Part shown: positions 22,219-29,891 of the stretch, in pieces
Numbering within the stretch: position 1 is the stretch's first letter
Layout: every line of letters begins with the position of its first letter
Virus record (IMG/VR): IMGVR_UViG_3300004369_000026
Coordinates: 1-48,736 of that record
Origin: a virus
Strand: one strand, 5' to 3'
Length of the DNA stretch: 48,736 bases
Notes under the pieces: model-generated
Seen by the model: only the letters and a program-made list of their open reading frames with translations
Database searches by the model: none
What the model was told of the DNA's origin: nothing
Made by a program: the position numbers and the translations under genes

Positions 22219-22431
22219 ATGGAAAACATCGAAGCACACATTGCAAAAGATAAGGAAATTCTGGACAATCCTCAGACATCTCCTCAAGCACGCAGACACA
22301 CAGAACAAGAACTTGCCGATCTGGAAGCATACGCAGAGCGTCATCCAGAAGATCATCACGATCCGACTCCACTTGAGTTGTATTGTGACACTCACCCAGA
22401 TGCATCTGAGTGTAGAATTTACGAAGACTGA
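22219..22431 (+). CDS. cp12: CP12-like Calvin-cycle inhibitor
   Basis: 70 residues. The C-terminus PLELYCDTHPDASECRIYED matches the CP12 GAPDH-binding end, with C56 and C65 separated by eight residues. The N-terminal half is a charged helix. CP12 ties GAPDH and phosphoribulokinase into an inactive complex when oxidised; phage copies are thought to shut the Calvin cycle and favour the pentose phosphate pathway with TalC. The N-terminal Cys pair of many host CP12 proteins is missing. It sits between gp27- and gp5-like hub genes, so late expression with the structural genes is likely. Confidence 0.85.
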   Translation: MENIEAHIAKDKEILDNPQTSPQARRHTEQELADLEAYAERHPEDHHDPTPLELYCDTHPDASECRIYED

Positions 22432-22442
22432 TATTCCTAATT

Positions 22443-24980
22443 ATGGATGATACCCTTTTAAAGTCTCAATTTATGGGCAGAGACCAATTCACTTGGTGGA
22501 TTGGTCAAGTTGCTCATCCAAAATATTGGAGAGATGGTAAAACCGAAATAAAGACATCCAACAGTGATAAAGATCTGGGGATGAGTTGGGCTTATCGTTG
22601 TAAAGTCCGCATCATTGGGTATCATCCCTTTTCTGGTAATGAACTTCATGACAAAGATTTGCCTTGGGCACATGTGATGGTTCCTGCTAGTCAGGGAACT
22701 GGTCATGGTGCTCTTGGCGAATCTAGTCAAATGGTCGGTGGAGAAACTGTATTTGGGTTTTTCCTTGATGGAGATGAAGGACAACAACCAGTAGTTTTTG
22801 GTGCTCTTCATAGAAATCCAAATGCAGTAAGTAAGATCGGAACTAAAGAAGTAGAGAAAGAAGGTAGTTCTAGATTCAAAGCATATTCTGGTATCGGAGC
22901 ACAAAAAGCATTGAACTCTGGAATTACCCAGAGGCCTCCCAAGAATGACACCGATTTAAAAACTCCAACTGACAATGCCAACACAGAAAGAAAACCTACT
23001 GGTGGGGCATCTAAAAATCCAGATCAAATCTATCCAGAGAGTGATGCTGAGACTGCATTTGCTGGTGGTGGAACTCAGACATCTATTCCCAATGGTTGTG
23101 AAAGTAACTTTTTAAGTGAAATTACTAATGCGATTAGAAGTTTTATCGCAACTACTAATAGTCTTACAGCATTCCTTGGGGTTTACGTTGATGCTGTGCA
23201 GAATTTCGTCCAAGATATTGGCAGACTGGTAAGTAAAACTGGTGCTATTATTTTGGGTATCATGAAGAAAGTTTTTAATAACCTTCGTGATCGACTGATG
23301 AAGTGGTTGGGTAAGAGATTTAGAGATTTCATTGCACTATTTGTACCCGAACCTCAACAACAACCAATTGCTAATGCAATTAAGAAAATCATGGATACAA
23401 TTTTTTGTATCTTTGAGAAACTTGGTAAGAATGCTCGTAAGTTTATTGAAAACTTCCTTAAAAGTGTCATTAACAAGACTATTGCTGGTCCTCTTTGTGC
23501 CGCTGAACAAGCAACTGCTGCATTAGTTTCTGCACTTCTAAAGGCACTTGATGGTCTACTTGAACCCATTATGGAGGGCATCAGTTGGTTGACTGGTGCT
23601 CTTGGACAAGTCAGTGGTGCCTTGAGACAAGTATCTGCTTACGCAAACCAGATTCTAAGTTTCCTGGATTGCGACAAGTTAAGTTGCAGAAAAGTCACGG
23701 ACTGGACTTCTGGTTGGGGTCTTTCTACTCAACCAGCAAATAACCTTTCTAGTATGTTGGATAAGGTTTCCATCATGGATGGTCTTATCACAGATGGTAA
23801 GTCGATGACTCTCGATGAACTTGCTGCAGAAGGATCTAATTTCTCTTTCCTTACTATTGTTGGGGGAGATTATGCTGGATTTATTGAGTGTAACAATAAG
23901 AGAGACAATCCTACATCGCAAGATGATATTGGTATCACTCCACCAGGATTTATTTTCCCCAAATGTATTCCACCAAAAATTGAATTCGTTGGAGATGCTA
24001 CTGTTGCAGCAGAAGGACTCCCCATCGTTGCTTCCGATGGATCTATTCTTGCAGTTGTAATTACTAATCCTGGATCTTCATATGATGAATCTCCTACAGT
24101 TGCTGTCATTGATAAGACTAACCATGGTGGTGGTGCAGATCTAGAGGCAATCCTCGATTCAAATGGAAGAGTCGTTAATGTTGTTATTAGAGATCCTGGA
24201 TTTGGTTATTGTCAATCATCTCTTGGTGATGTTATTGGGTTGCCTGATCGACTGCCAGATCCAACTGATGGCGAAACCTTCCCTGATGTAACTCCCCCAG
24301 TCATATCTGTTCTCACTCCACCAGATAATTCTGTTGGCGTTTCTACCTTAACTTGTTTCCAATTTGAGTTTAGTGAACCAATTCAAAGAGGATCTGGTAA
24401 AGTCACCATCATTGAGACATTATCCAATCAAGTTCATGATTCTATTGACGTAGTTGATAGGGATAAAGTAGAATTTGTTAACAGCAATACTATTAAAGTT
24501 TGTCCAACAACTCCACTTTCTCCAGAAACTGAGTATCACATTAATATTACTCAAGGGGCATTCACAGATAACAGTGGAAATTCTTATGCTGGTATTGCTA
24601 ATACAACAACATATAATGTCACAACAACTGTCATTGCTGGAGTAAGTAGTGTTCCTGTTGGCATTGTTACCGATGTATATGTTGATCGCCCTGGTCTTGG
24701 ATATACTGATGGTGACTTTGGTCAATATGGAAATTGTACTTTCGATTTCGTTCTGAATCCTCAAGGATCTATCATTGGTATTAAGAATCTTACTTGTACC
24801 GATAGATTCAATAGCCGCCCAGATATCACAATAAATACGAATACTGGGACGGGAGCAGATTTGTTGGCCGTTACTTCTTACAAACCAAACACGACCGTTA
24901 TCACTACTACTCTTGGACCTGATGAACTCAAGGCAAGAGGAATTGCTATCATTAACAAAGTTCAATGTCCTGGACGATAA
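22443..24980 (+). CDS. 5: Baseplate hub gp5-like protein (OB fold, no lysozyme domain seen)
   Basis: 845 residues. Residues 1-140 form the gp5/VgrG OB domain (MGRDQFTWWIGQVAHPKYW, ... DGDEGQQPVVFGALHRNP). Residues about 215-430 are helical and amphipathic. Then come beta modules with a V-x-x-V-x-I-x-x-PG-x-GY motif (ILAVVITNPGSSY, VVNVVIRDPGFGY, VTDVYVDRPGLGY) flanking an Ig-like domain (TPPVISVLTPPDNSVGVS). T4 gp5 has a lysozyme domain and a beta-helix; neither is visible here, and a separate spike gene follows. Hydrolases are found instead in the 17237 and 18990 genes. Confidence 0.8.
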   Translation: MDDTLLKSQFMGRDQFTWWIGQVAHPKYWRDGKTEIKTSNSDKDLGMSWAYRCKVRIIGYHPFSGNELHDKDLPWAHVMVPASQGTGHGALGESSQMVGGETVFGFFLDGDEGQQPVVFGALHRNPNAVSKIGTKEVEKEGSSRFKAYSGIGAQKALNSGITQRPPKNDTDLKTPTDNANTERKPTGGASKNPDQIYPESDAETAFAGGGTQTSIPNGCESNFLSEITNAIRSFIATTNSLTAFLGVYVDAVQNFVQDIGRLVSKTGAIILGIMKKVFNNLRDRLMKWLGKRFRDFIALFVPEPQQQPIANAIKKIMDTIFCIFEKLGKNARKFIENFLKSVINKTIAGPLCAAEQATAALVSALLKALDGLLEPIMEGISWLTGALGQVSGALRQVSAYANQILSFLDCDKLSCRKVTDWTSGWGLSTQPANNLSSMLDKVSIMDGLITDGKSMTLDELAAEGSNFSFLTIVGGDYAGFIECNNKRDNPTSQDDIGITPPGFIFPKCIPPKIEFVGDATVAAEGLPIVASDGSILAVVITNPGSSYDESPTVAVIDKTNHGGGADLEAILDSNGRVVNVVIRDPGFGYCQSSLGDVIGLPDRLPDPTDGETFPDVTPPVISVLTPPDNSVGVSTLTCFQFEFSEPIQRGSGKVTIIETLSNQVHDSIDVVDRDKVEFVNSNTIKVCPTTPLSPETEYHINITQGAFTDNSGNSYAGIANTTTYNVTTTVIAGVSSVPVGIVTDVYVDRPGLGYTDGDFGQYGNCTFDFVLNPQGSIIGIKNLTCTDRFNSRPDITINTNTGTGADLLAVTSYKPNTTVITTTLGPDELKARGIAIINKVQCPGR

Positions 24981-25541
24981 ATGGCTGATCAACCAAAATA
25001 CTATTTTAGACAATTTCCTGGATTCAGAATAACTTCTGGTGTTAAAATCACCAAGGGTGCTGATAAAGGAAAGACTACCGACTATGGAGTTATCACCGAT
25101 AACGCCCAGGGTTATGTGTGGTATAAAGATGGAGTATCCAGACAAAGATGTCTCAAGACATCCATGGATCTCTGTGGTCAGAAATGCAAGAAAGATGAAC
25201 CTGCAAAGATCATTCAGGCAGAGAACGGTGCAATCATTATTGAGGCACAGTATGGTGACGTTGTTATCAAAGGTAGAAACGTCAGAATTGAATCAACAGC
25301 AGAAGATGGAGAGGTAACGATCCTCTCTGGTAAACACATTTATCTCAAGGCTGCTGTTACAAACATCAAAGGAACCACAGTCAATGTTCTTGCGTCTCAT
25401 GATTTGAGAATGGGTGGTCAGTTTATCAATGTCAATGCTGGTATTACCTTCGAAGCATCCACATTAACTGATTTCGTTAAGGCATCTTTCCTTGGAAAAT
25501 TGATGATCGGTATTCAGAGATTTAAGGAGTTCTTAGAGTAA
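24981..25541 (+). CDS. Central spike / gp5 C-terminal beta-helix protein
   Basis: 186 residues starting MADQPKYYFRQFPGFR. From residue 70 onward the sequence shows short strand repeats (GAIIIEAQYGDVVIKGRNVR, DGEVTILSGKHIYLKAAVTN), the pattern of the triple-stranded beta-helix in gp5C and VgrG needles. A Cys pair (LCGQKCKKD) lies before it. It starts directly after the gp5-like stop (TAAATG). I infer that it forms the membrane-piercing tip, encoded separately from the OB ring. Confidence 0.72.
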   Translation: MADQPKYYFRQFPGFRITSGVKITKGADKGKTTDYGVITDNAQGYVWYKDGVSRQRCLKTSMDLCGQKCKKDEPAKIIQAENGAIIIEAQYGDVVIKGRNVRIESTAEDGEVTILSGKHIYLKAAVTNIKGTTVNVLASHDLRMGGQFINVNAGITFEASTLTDFVKASFLGKLMIGIQRFKEFLE

Positions 25542-26395
25542 TGGGATTTGTTAGTCCTATCGGAATGGTTGGCGATAAGTTAATCGTCGGAGCCATTGAT
25601 ACTTCTTTTCTAGCCAGTGTTACTTCAGTTACCCCAGGAACAACAGTCCTGAATGGTCCTGTCTATGCTGGTGCTGCTTTTGGTGTTGGTGTTGCTCGAG
25701 CAACAGTAATGATTGGTCCACCTTTATCTGTATCTCTTCCAGCCTCACTTGAAGTTACTGGTATTACAAATATATTTGGCGTCCTTAATGTAATTTCTGT
25801 CAGTACATTTACTGGACTGACAACTAAACTTGGAACAACTATTAAAAATGCGTTGAGTCTTAAGAATGGTATTGACATTAAAAATGCTCTCAACGTTGGT
25901 AATGCAGCAGGTGTAGATAACGGTACACGAACTGTTAATGGCATCTTGATCGTTAATGGTATTTTGAAAGCGAACGGAACTATCTCTACTCCTGCAATTA
26001 CTGCGGCATTTGGTGCTTTTGGTTCAGTTGCTGCGCCTTTCAAACAGTTTGATATTCCTCACCCAACCAAACCTGGATATAGACTTAGACATACCTGCCT
26101 TGAAGGTCCTGAGATTGGTGTATATTGTAGAGGTGTTCTTGAAGGAAAAGATGTAATTGAACTTCCTGACTATTGGAGAGGACTGGTAAGGCAAGGATCT
26201 ATCACAGTCAATTTGACTCCTAAAGAAATATATCAAGAGTTATACTATGAGATTATCGATTGGGGAACAAAAATCAAAGTCAAAAACAATGCTTCTGCTC
26301 CAGTAAATTGTAGTTATACAGTATATGGAGAAAGAAAGGACATCGAAAGAATCCAAGTTGAATATGAAGGGGAGGAAATAAACAATGGCGTATGA
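25541..26395 (+). CDS. Beta-rich tail/fibre structural protein
   Basis: 284 residues. The N-terminal half has Val/Gly/Thr-rich strand repeats (LKNGIDIKNALNVGNAAGVD), like short fibres. The C-terminal part, FDIPHPTKPGYRLRHTCLEG, followed by PEIGVYCRG, is a motif I associate with C-terminal domains of marine phage fibre proteins. It probably decorates the hub or a short fibre. Overlaps the spike gene at its start and the next gene by 11 nt. Confidence 0.68.
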   Translation: MGFVSPIGMVGDKLIVGAIDTSFLASVTSVTPGTTVLNGPVYAGAAFGVGVARATVMIGPPLSVSLPASLEVTGITNIFGVLNVISVSTFTGLTTKLGTTIKNALSLKNGIDIKNALNVGNAAGVDNGTRTVNGILIVNGILKANGTISTPAITAAFGAFGSVAAPFKQFDIPHPTKPGYRLRHTCLEGPEIGVYCRGVLEGKDVIELPDYWRGLVRQGSITVNLTPKEIYQELYYEIIDWGTKIKVKNNASAPVNCSYTVYGERKDIERIQVEYEGEEINNGV

Positions 26396-28124
26396 TGATC
26401 TTACGGGGTTAGACGCTCCTAAACTTCTCGAAGACATGAACAATAAGGAGAAGGTTCCCCTTACTCCAAAAAAGATTGCTCAAGATTTGAGATCGGACTT
26501 TGGTAGTATCGAACGTCAAGTGGATCAGTTGACTGAACAATTGACAATTACTGATGCCATCCTCGACCAGTATGATGATCTGATTATCAAAGTAGATAAT
26601 AAGATATTCAGTCCACAAGATTTCACTGCAGAAATCAATGCTGCTATTGATGTAGTATCTAATGCATACAAGGCAAGGATTGCTGCTGGATGTAGGAATG
26701 ATCTTGCGTGGGTATTAGTAGAACAGGACAAGTTGTGGAATAAAGCATTTGGTGGTCAAGTAGATGTTTCTGTGTATGAGTGTAAGAAAGACCCTGCGAC
26801 TAGAGTCCAACAGAATTACTATGGCGTAAAATACTATAAACGACCTAAAGATAGGGATTATGGTGCAAATGTCGTAGATCAGATTAGGAATGGTACTATT
26901 GACGTACTCACAACTGTTTTGGTGTTGTTTGATGAAAATGCTGGAGACTTCGTTGGTCTTGCTAGTACTGATGGTGTTGTCTGGTCTGCCCCTCAGGGAA
27001 GAAATACTGGAGTTTCTTCCATAATTAGTATTGGTGATTTCATCACTGATGACCTCGATAATCCAAAGATCTTTACCACTGGCAATCTCCCCACAGTAGT
27101 TGGTTTAGGTACTACAAGTTACCCAGCAGAAAGAGTATCCGTCTCTGGATTTACTACTTCAGGTGAGTCTAGATTTTATGGGGACAATCAAACAGGAATC
27201 TTGACGACATACTCTATCGGTGATTTTATCTATGCCGATGGTGTATTCCCTAATGGAACTACTATTACTGGATTTGGAACTGCTTTATCCACACAAACAA
27301 TTATCGACGAGGTTGGAGTAACCACGTCAATTGAAATTGATATTGATTATGCAACAACCTCTCAGCCATCTATTGCTACCACTTCGGGACATATCCTTCA
27401 GGTAGGTATTGTTTCCACATATCCAGCAGTATTTCTAAGCACATTTACTCAAGTTGGTGGTGCGAATACTGGATTTACTATTGTTAGACCGCCAGAAATC
27501 GGTGGAATTACTTTCGATGAAAGCAAGAACCCCCTTGATCCCGTTGAAATTGGTATGCTTGCATCGGGAAAGGTGGGTTTTGGGAATAAGATTGCCTTGG
27601 TAAACAATGGAGATTCATCTTCAACCAAATCTTGGCATGAAGTTAGAGAAGAACCTCAACCAGGTGTAGGTGCTGGATACATTGAACATTGGGAAGGCAA
27701 TCTTCTTTGGCCTACTCTAGAGACCACTTCCATTTCTGGATATGCTGGATCTACTGCTATCTACTCTACTAGTATTAATTATGCTACTGAAGGTCAAAGA
27801 GTGACAGTAAATAGTGGTTCTGGAAGTACGGCTTCGAGTAAGATTGGAACGACTGGTGTTTCTCCTTTGTCTCCATCCAATTGTGCGGAACTTGATGCCG
27901 CCATTGCGTCTGCGGAATCTAACAGAGATGCAATAATTAGTGCCAATACTCCAAAACTCAACTATTATTGTGGTGTAACTCAGAGTCTGAGAGACCTCAG
28001 GGATGAGAAGCAAACTCAAGCATGGTCATTCCTACAGGGGATTGGAAGTCTTAATGCCAAAAAGGCAAACGACACTGCAAGAGCTGAACAAATGGAAAAC
28101 ATTGATTGGTCTGAATTTCAGTAA
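26385..28124 (+). CDS. Structural protein of unknown function (tail/baseplate)
   Basis: 579 residues, MAYDDLTGLDAPKLLEDMNN... The first 130 residues are helical (SIERQVDQLTEQLTITDAIL) and include C-x-N-DLAWV. The middle 300 residues are beta-rich and Thr/Ser/Gly-heavy. The C-terminal 100 are helical. Good ribosome site (GGGGAGG) before the ATG. Place in the late operon and composition support a virion protein. I cannot match it to T4. Confidence 0.68.
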   Translation: MAYDDLTGLDAPKLLEDMNNKEKVPLTPKKIAQDLRSDFGSIERQVDQLTEQLTITDAILDQYDDLIIKVDNKIFSPQDFTAEINAAIDVVSNAYKARIAAGCRNDLAWVLVEQDKLWNKAFGGQVDVSVYECKKDPATRVQQNYYGVKYYKRPKDRDYGANVVDQIRNGTIDVLTTVLVLFDENAGDFVGLASTDGVVWSAPQGRNTGVSSIISIGDFITDDLDNPKIFTTGNLPTVVGLGTTSYPAERVSVSGFTTSGESRFYGDNQTGILTTYSIGDFIYADGVFPNGTTITGFGTALSTQTIIDEVGVTTSIEIDIDYATTSQPSIATTSGHILQVGIVSTYPAVFLSTFTQVGGANTGFTIVRPPEIGGITFDESKNPLDPVEIGMLASGKVGFGNKIALVNNGDSSSTKSWHEVREEPQPGVGAGYIEHWEGNLLWPTLETTSISGYAGSTAIYSTSINYATEGQRVTVNSGSGSTASSKIGTTGVSPLSPSNCAELDAAIASAESNRDAIISANTPKLNYYCGVTQSLRDLRDEKQTQAWSFLQGIGSLNAKKANDTARAEQMENIDWSEFQ

Positions 28125-28291
28125 TGGATGATCTGCAAAAACTAAAACTCTCCAAGCATCATGTTGAGTGTTTGGAGATTCTTTTATGTGACAATGAGTG
28201 GTCTAATTATTTGAATAGTAGTCTGATCTCAATTGAATATGAATTAGATCGACAGATTAGTCTTTTGGAGAATGCCAATGGGAATGTTTGA
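28124..28291 (+). CDS. Small helical hypothetical protein
   Basis: ATG 28124 (within TAATG) to TGA 28289-28291, 55 residues, MDDLQKLKLSKHHVECLEIL... Helical, with no membrane segment. The next ORF starts inside its 3' end in another frame. Function unknown. Confidence 0.6.
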   Translation: MDDLQKLKLSKHHVECLEILLCDNEWSNYLNSSLISIEYELDRQISLLENANGNV

Positions 28292-28421
28292 TACAATTCG
28301 TTCTTCTTACAATCTTGGAGAAGATTTTACTAATGTGACTTTACAAACTAAGGATTTAGATTGTATAATGTCAGAGTACTGGTTGGATCCAGCTGGTAAC
28401 TTATATGAAATAGAACATTGA
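28272..28421 (+). CDS. Small hypothetical protein
   Basis: ATG 28272 (or 28278/28284) to TGA 28419-28421, 49 residues, MPMGMFDTIRSSYNLGEDFT..., ending LDPAGNLYEIEH. MFDTIRSSY and the W-L-D-P-x-G-x-L-Y-E-I end resemble small phage proteins that start with a compact beta fold. It overlaps the next ATG by TGATG. Function unknown. Confidence 0.6.
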   Translation: MPMGMFDTIRSSYNLGEDFTNVTLQTKDLDCIMSEYWLDPAGNLYEIEH

Positions 28422-28606
28422 TGGAACCACAACATACTCAAGCATTTGGTACTGAACTTTTGATGCAGAATGCTAATCTGATTGCAAAAGATTTGTACGA
28501 GGCCACAGAGAGAATCAAACAACTTGAGAGACTTGTTACAGATCTTCGACGTGATGTCGATTCTCAGAAGTTTTTCATGGATCGACTACTAGATGAACAT
28601 GAATGA
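28421..28606 (+). CDS. Small coiled-coil protein
   Basis: 61 residues from ATG 28421, MEPQHTQAFGTELLMQNANL..., a single long amphipathic helix (ATERIKQLERLVTDLRRDVD). Coiled-coil oligomer likely. Overlaps the next gene by 14 nt. Confidence 0.6.
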   Translation: MEPQHTQAFGTELLMQNANLIAKDLYEATERIKQLERLVTDLRRDVDSQKFFMDRLLDEHE

Positions 28607-28841
28607 AGCAGCAGTAATTTATTCCAATGGAAGTCAAGAATGTGAGCGCATGGCAATGCTGCTCCGATCTTTAGGGGGAGAGTTCCATGAATATCTCCTC
28701 GGAGTTGACTTTAGTGACAAACAATTTCGTATGGAATTTGGATCTGAAGCAACGTATCCACAATGTGCTATCGGTCACAAGCATATCGGCAGCATGAAAG
28801 AGACACTACAGTATATGAATGAACAGGGAATGTTTTTATGA
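28593..28841 (+). CDS. Glutaredoxin-like protein with a single active-site Cys
   Basis: 82 residues (start ATG 28593 or 28599). A thioredoxin-fold pattern is visible: strand AAVIYSNGSQEC, helix ERMAMLLRSLG, cis-Pro segment TYPQCAIGHKHIGSMKETL. The usual CPYC is replaced by NGSQEC, leaving only C17, and a second Cys follows the cis-Pro. It may be a monothiol glutaredoxin-like redox or scaffold protein, distinct from the dithiol protein at 4814. Confidence 0.65.
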   Translation: MNMNEAAVIYSNGSQECERMAMLLRSLGGEFHEYLLGVDFSDKQFRMEFGSEATYPQCAIGHKHIGSMKETLQYMNEQGMFL

Positions 28842-28990
28842 CTAAGAGAGAATTTATTGACAGTAATGGTAACTCCTGGGAGTGGGAAGAAACCTCCGAG
28901 GTTACCAAGGCAGTTGCCCGTCTTCATGAAGATATTCGCACTCGTGAAACACGATACAAAAAGGAAGGGGTGGACACTTCAGAGAACTGA
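28838..28990 (+). CDS. Small charged hypothetical protein
   Basis: ATG 28838 (ATGA overlap) to TGA 28988-28990, 50 residues, MTKREFIDSNGNSWEWEETS..., highly charged with a basic end. The -35 of the next promoter lies 4 nt after its stop. Function unknown. Confidence 0.55.
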   Translation: MTKREFIDSNGNSWEWEETSEVTKAVARLHEDIRTRETRYKKEGVDTSEN

Positions 28991-28994
28991 CCCC

Positions 28995-29023
28995 TTGACG
29001 AATCCCGCCAGACACCGTATATT
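28995..29023 (+). promoter_or_regulatory. Sigma70-like promoter for the 29.0 kb gene and RNA cluster
   Basis: TTGACG (28995-29000), 17 nt, TATATT (29018-29023), followed by TATTGTTCAACACACAAC. The downstream 20 nt closely match those after the promoter at 46921. It could also drive the tRNAs and tmRNA, since no terminator is seen in between. Confidence 0.75.
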
Positions 29024-29047
29024 AGTATTGTTCAACACACAACCCCA

Positions 29048-29224
29048 ATGAACGAAGAGTTTCTCACCCGTATCGTTGCCGACATCGAACGCAAGACGTT
29101 CTATCTTTATTCCAACGAGGGTGATTCTAAAGTGATGGAGTGTGAAACCTCCGAACAATTCCTTTCTGTACTTGATGTTTGCAAGAATCAGTGCCAAAAT
29201 GGTGAGTTAGTATTTGCTCCTTGA
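29048..29224 (+). CDS. Small hypothetical protein upstream of the tRNAs
   Basis: ATG 29048 to TGA 29222-29224, 58 residues, MNEEFLTRIVADIERKTFYL..., ending CQNGELVFAP, acidic with three Cys (ECETS, DVCKNQCQN). It has its own promoter and an AC-rich leader. It ends 6 nt before tRNA-Leu. Function unknown. Confidence 0.6.
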   Translation: MNEEFLTRIVADIERKTFYLYSNEGDSKVMECETSEQFLSVLDVCKNQCQNGELVFAP

Positions 29225-29230
29225 TAATAT

Positions 29231-29315
29231 GGGAGCGTGGCGGAATCGGTAGACGCACCAGACTTAAAATCTGTTGGGCATTGTGCTCGTGGGGGTTCAA
29301 GTCCCCCCGCTCCCA
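29231..29315 (+). tRNA. tRNA-Leu (UAA)
   Basis: 85 nt with a long variable arm, as expected for leucine. Acceptor stem GGGAGCG pairs with CGCTCCC; the anticodon loop CTTAAAA gives anticodon TAA; the T arm is GGGGGTTCAAGTCCCCC. CCA is not encoded. Confidence 0.95.
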
Positions 29316-29341
29316 TATTAACTACATAGTATACAATAATT

Positions 29342-29415
29342 GCCACTATAGCTCAGCTGGATAGAGCAACGGTTTTGTAAACCGTAGGTCGTCGGTTCAA
29401 GTCCGACTCGTGGCT
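29342..29415 (+). tRNA. tRNA-Thr (UGU)
   Basis: 74 nt. Acceptor GCCACTA/TCGTGGC (one mismatch), anticodon loop TTTGTAA with anticodon TGT, T-arm GTCGGTTCAAGTCCGAC. CCA not encoded. It abuts the tmRNA acceptor piece with no spacer, so processing must cut between them. Confidence 0.92.
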
Positions 29416-29705
29416 TTCCTCTTCGGAGGAATAGGTGGTGTTACCGCTATTTCGGACAGGGGTTCGATTCCCCTCGACTCCACTCATGGGGTCGCAATGG
29501 TCTCGACGGGGTTGTAGGAACATGACTGAAACCTGCTTGGATAAGCAACAAATAGATGCCAAAAACATCGCTCCAGCGAACAAGATTGTTCGCTTCTCCC
29601 GTCAGTCTGCACCTGTTGCTGCCTGACCCATATAGGGAGATCGGGGTTAAGTTAGCCTTGTTACCCAAATAACTCTTTGGGGGGTGGAATGCCCCCTTAG
29701 AAAAT
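29416..29705 (+). ncRNA. ssrA: Circularly permuted (two-piece) tmRNA, tag ANKIVRFSRQSAPVAA
   Basis: The acceptor piece comes first. It has a TTCCTC-TTCG-GAGGAA hairpin (29416-29431), ATTTCGGAC (29449-29457, as in bacterial tmRNA 3' ends), T arm AGGGGTTCGATTCCCCT and acceptor strand CGACTCC-A (29475-29482). Five nt later GGGGTCG (29488-29494) opens the coding piece and pairs with that strand, keeping the G3-U70 alanine identity pair. TCTCGACGGGG follows. The tag frame runs from GCG 29576 to TGA 29624. tmRNA rescues stalled ribosomes and adds a degradation tag. The gene order is the permuted form of marine picocyanobacteria. The 3' end (~29705) is approximate. Confidence 0.93.
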
Positions 29706-29717
29706 AGGGAGAACACG

Positions 29718-29891
29718 ATGAAAATCAATCTATGGTATTGCGTCGAAATGAAACAATGGCGCTGGACTTTGGTAGATGATCGTCGTCCTATTCTTAAACA
29801 ACACTCTGGTCAAAGACCAGATCTAAGAGTGGCAATGGAAGACGTTGCTAATACGGTAGAATATATATTAGATACAGGATTGGGGAATTAG
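29718..29891 (+). CDS. Small protein between tmRNA and tRNA-Ala
   Basis: ATG 29718, preceded by AGGGAGAA, to TAG 29889-29891. 57 residues, MKINLWYCVEMKQWRWTLVD..., ending TGLGN. I recall similar short Trp-containing proteins beside tRNAs in cyanophages. Its last ten nt overlap tRNA-Ala: the stop codon is formed by tRNA residues U8-A9-G10. Translation and tRNA maturation from one transcript are therefore mutually exclusive. Function unknown. Confidence 0.65.
   Translation: MKINLWYCVEMKQWRWTLVDDRRPILKQHSGQRPDLRVAMEDVANTVEYILDTGLGN

Noticed and set aside
24420-25145. A 241-residue minus-strand frame across the gp5-like/spike boundary
   Set aside because: Antisense to two structural genes with readable domains; no start context.
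29435-29626. A 63-residue plus frame whose end reads ...ANKIVRFSRQSAPVAA
   Set aside because: This frame is the tmRNA itself. Only the 16-codon tag from 29576 is translated; the upstream part is tRNA-like structure.
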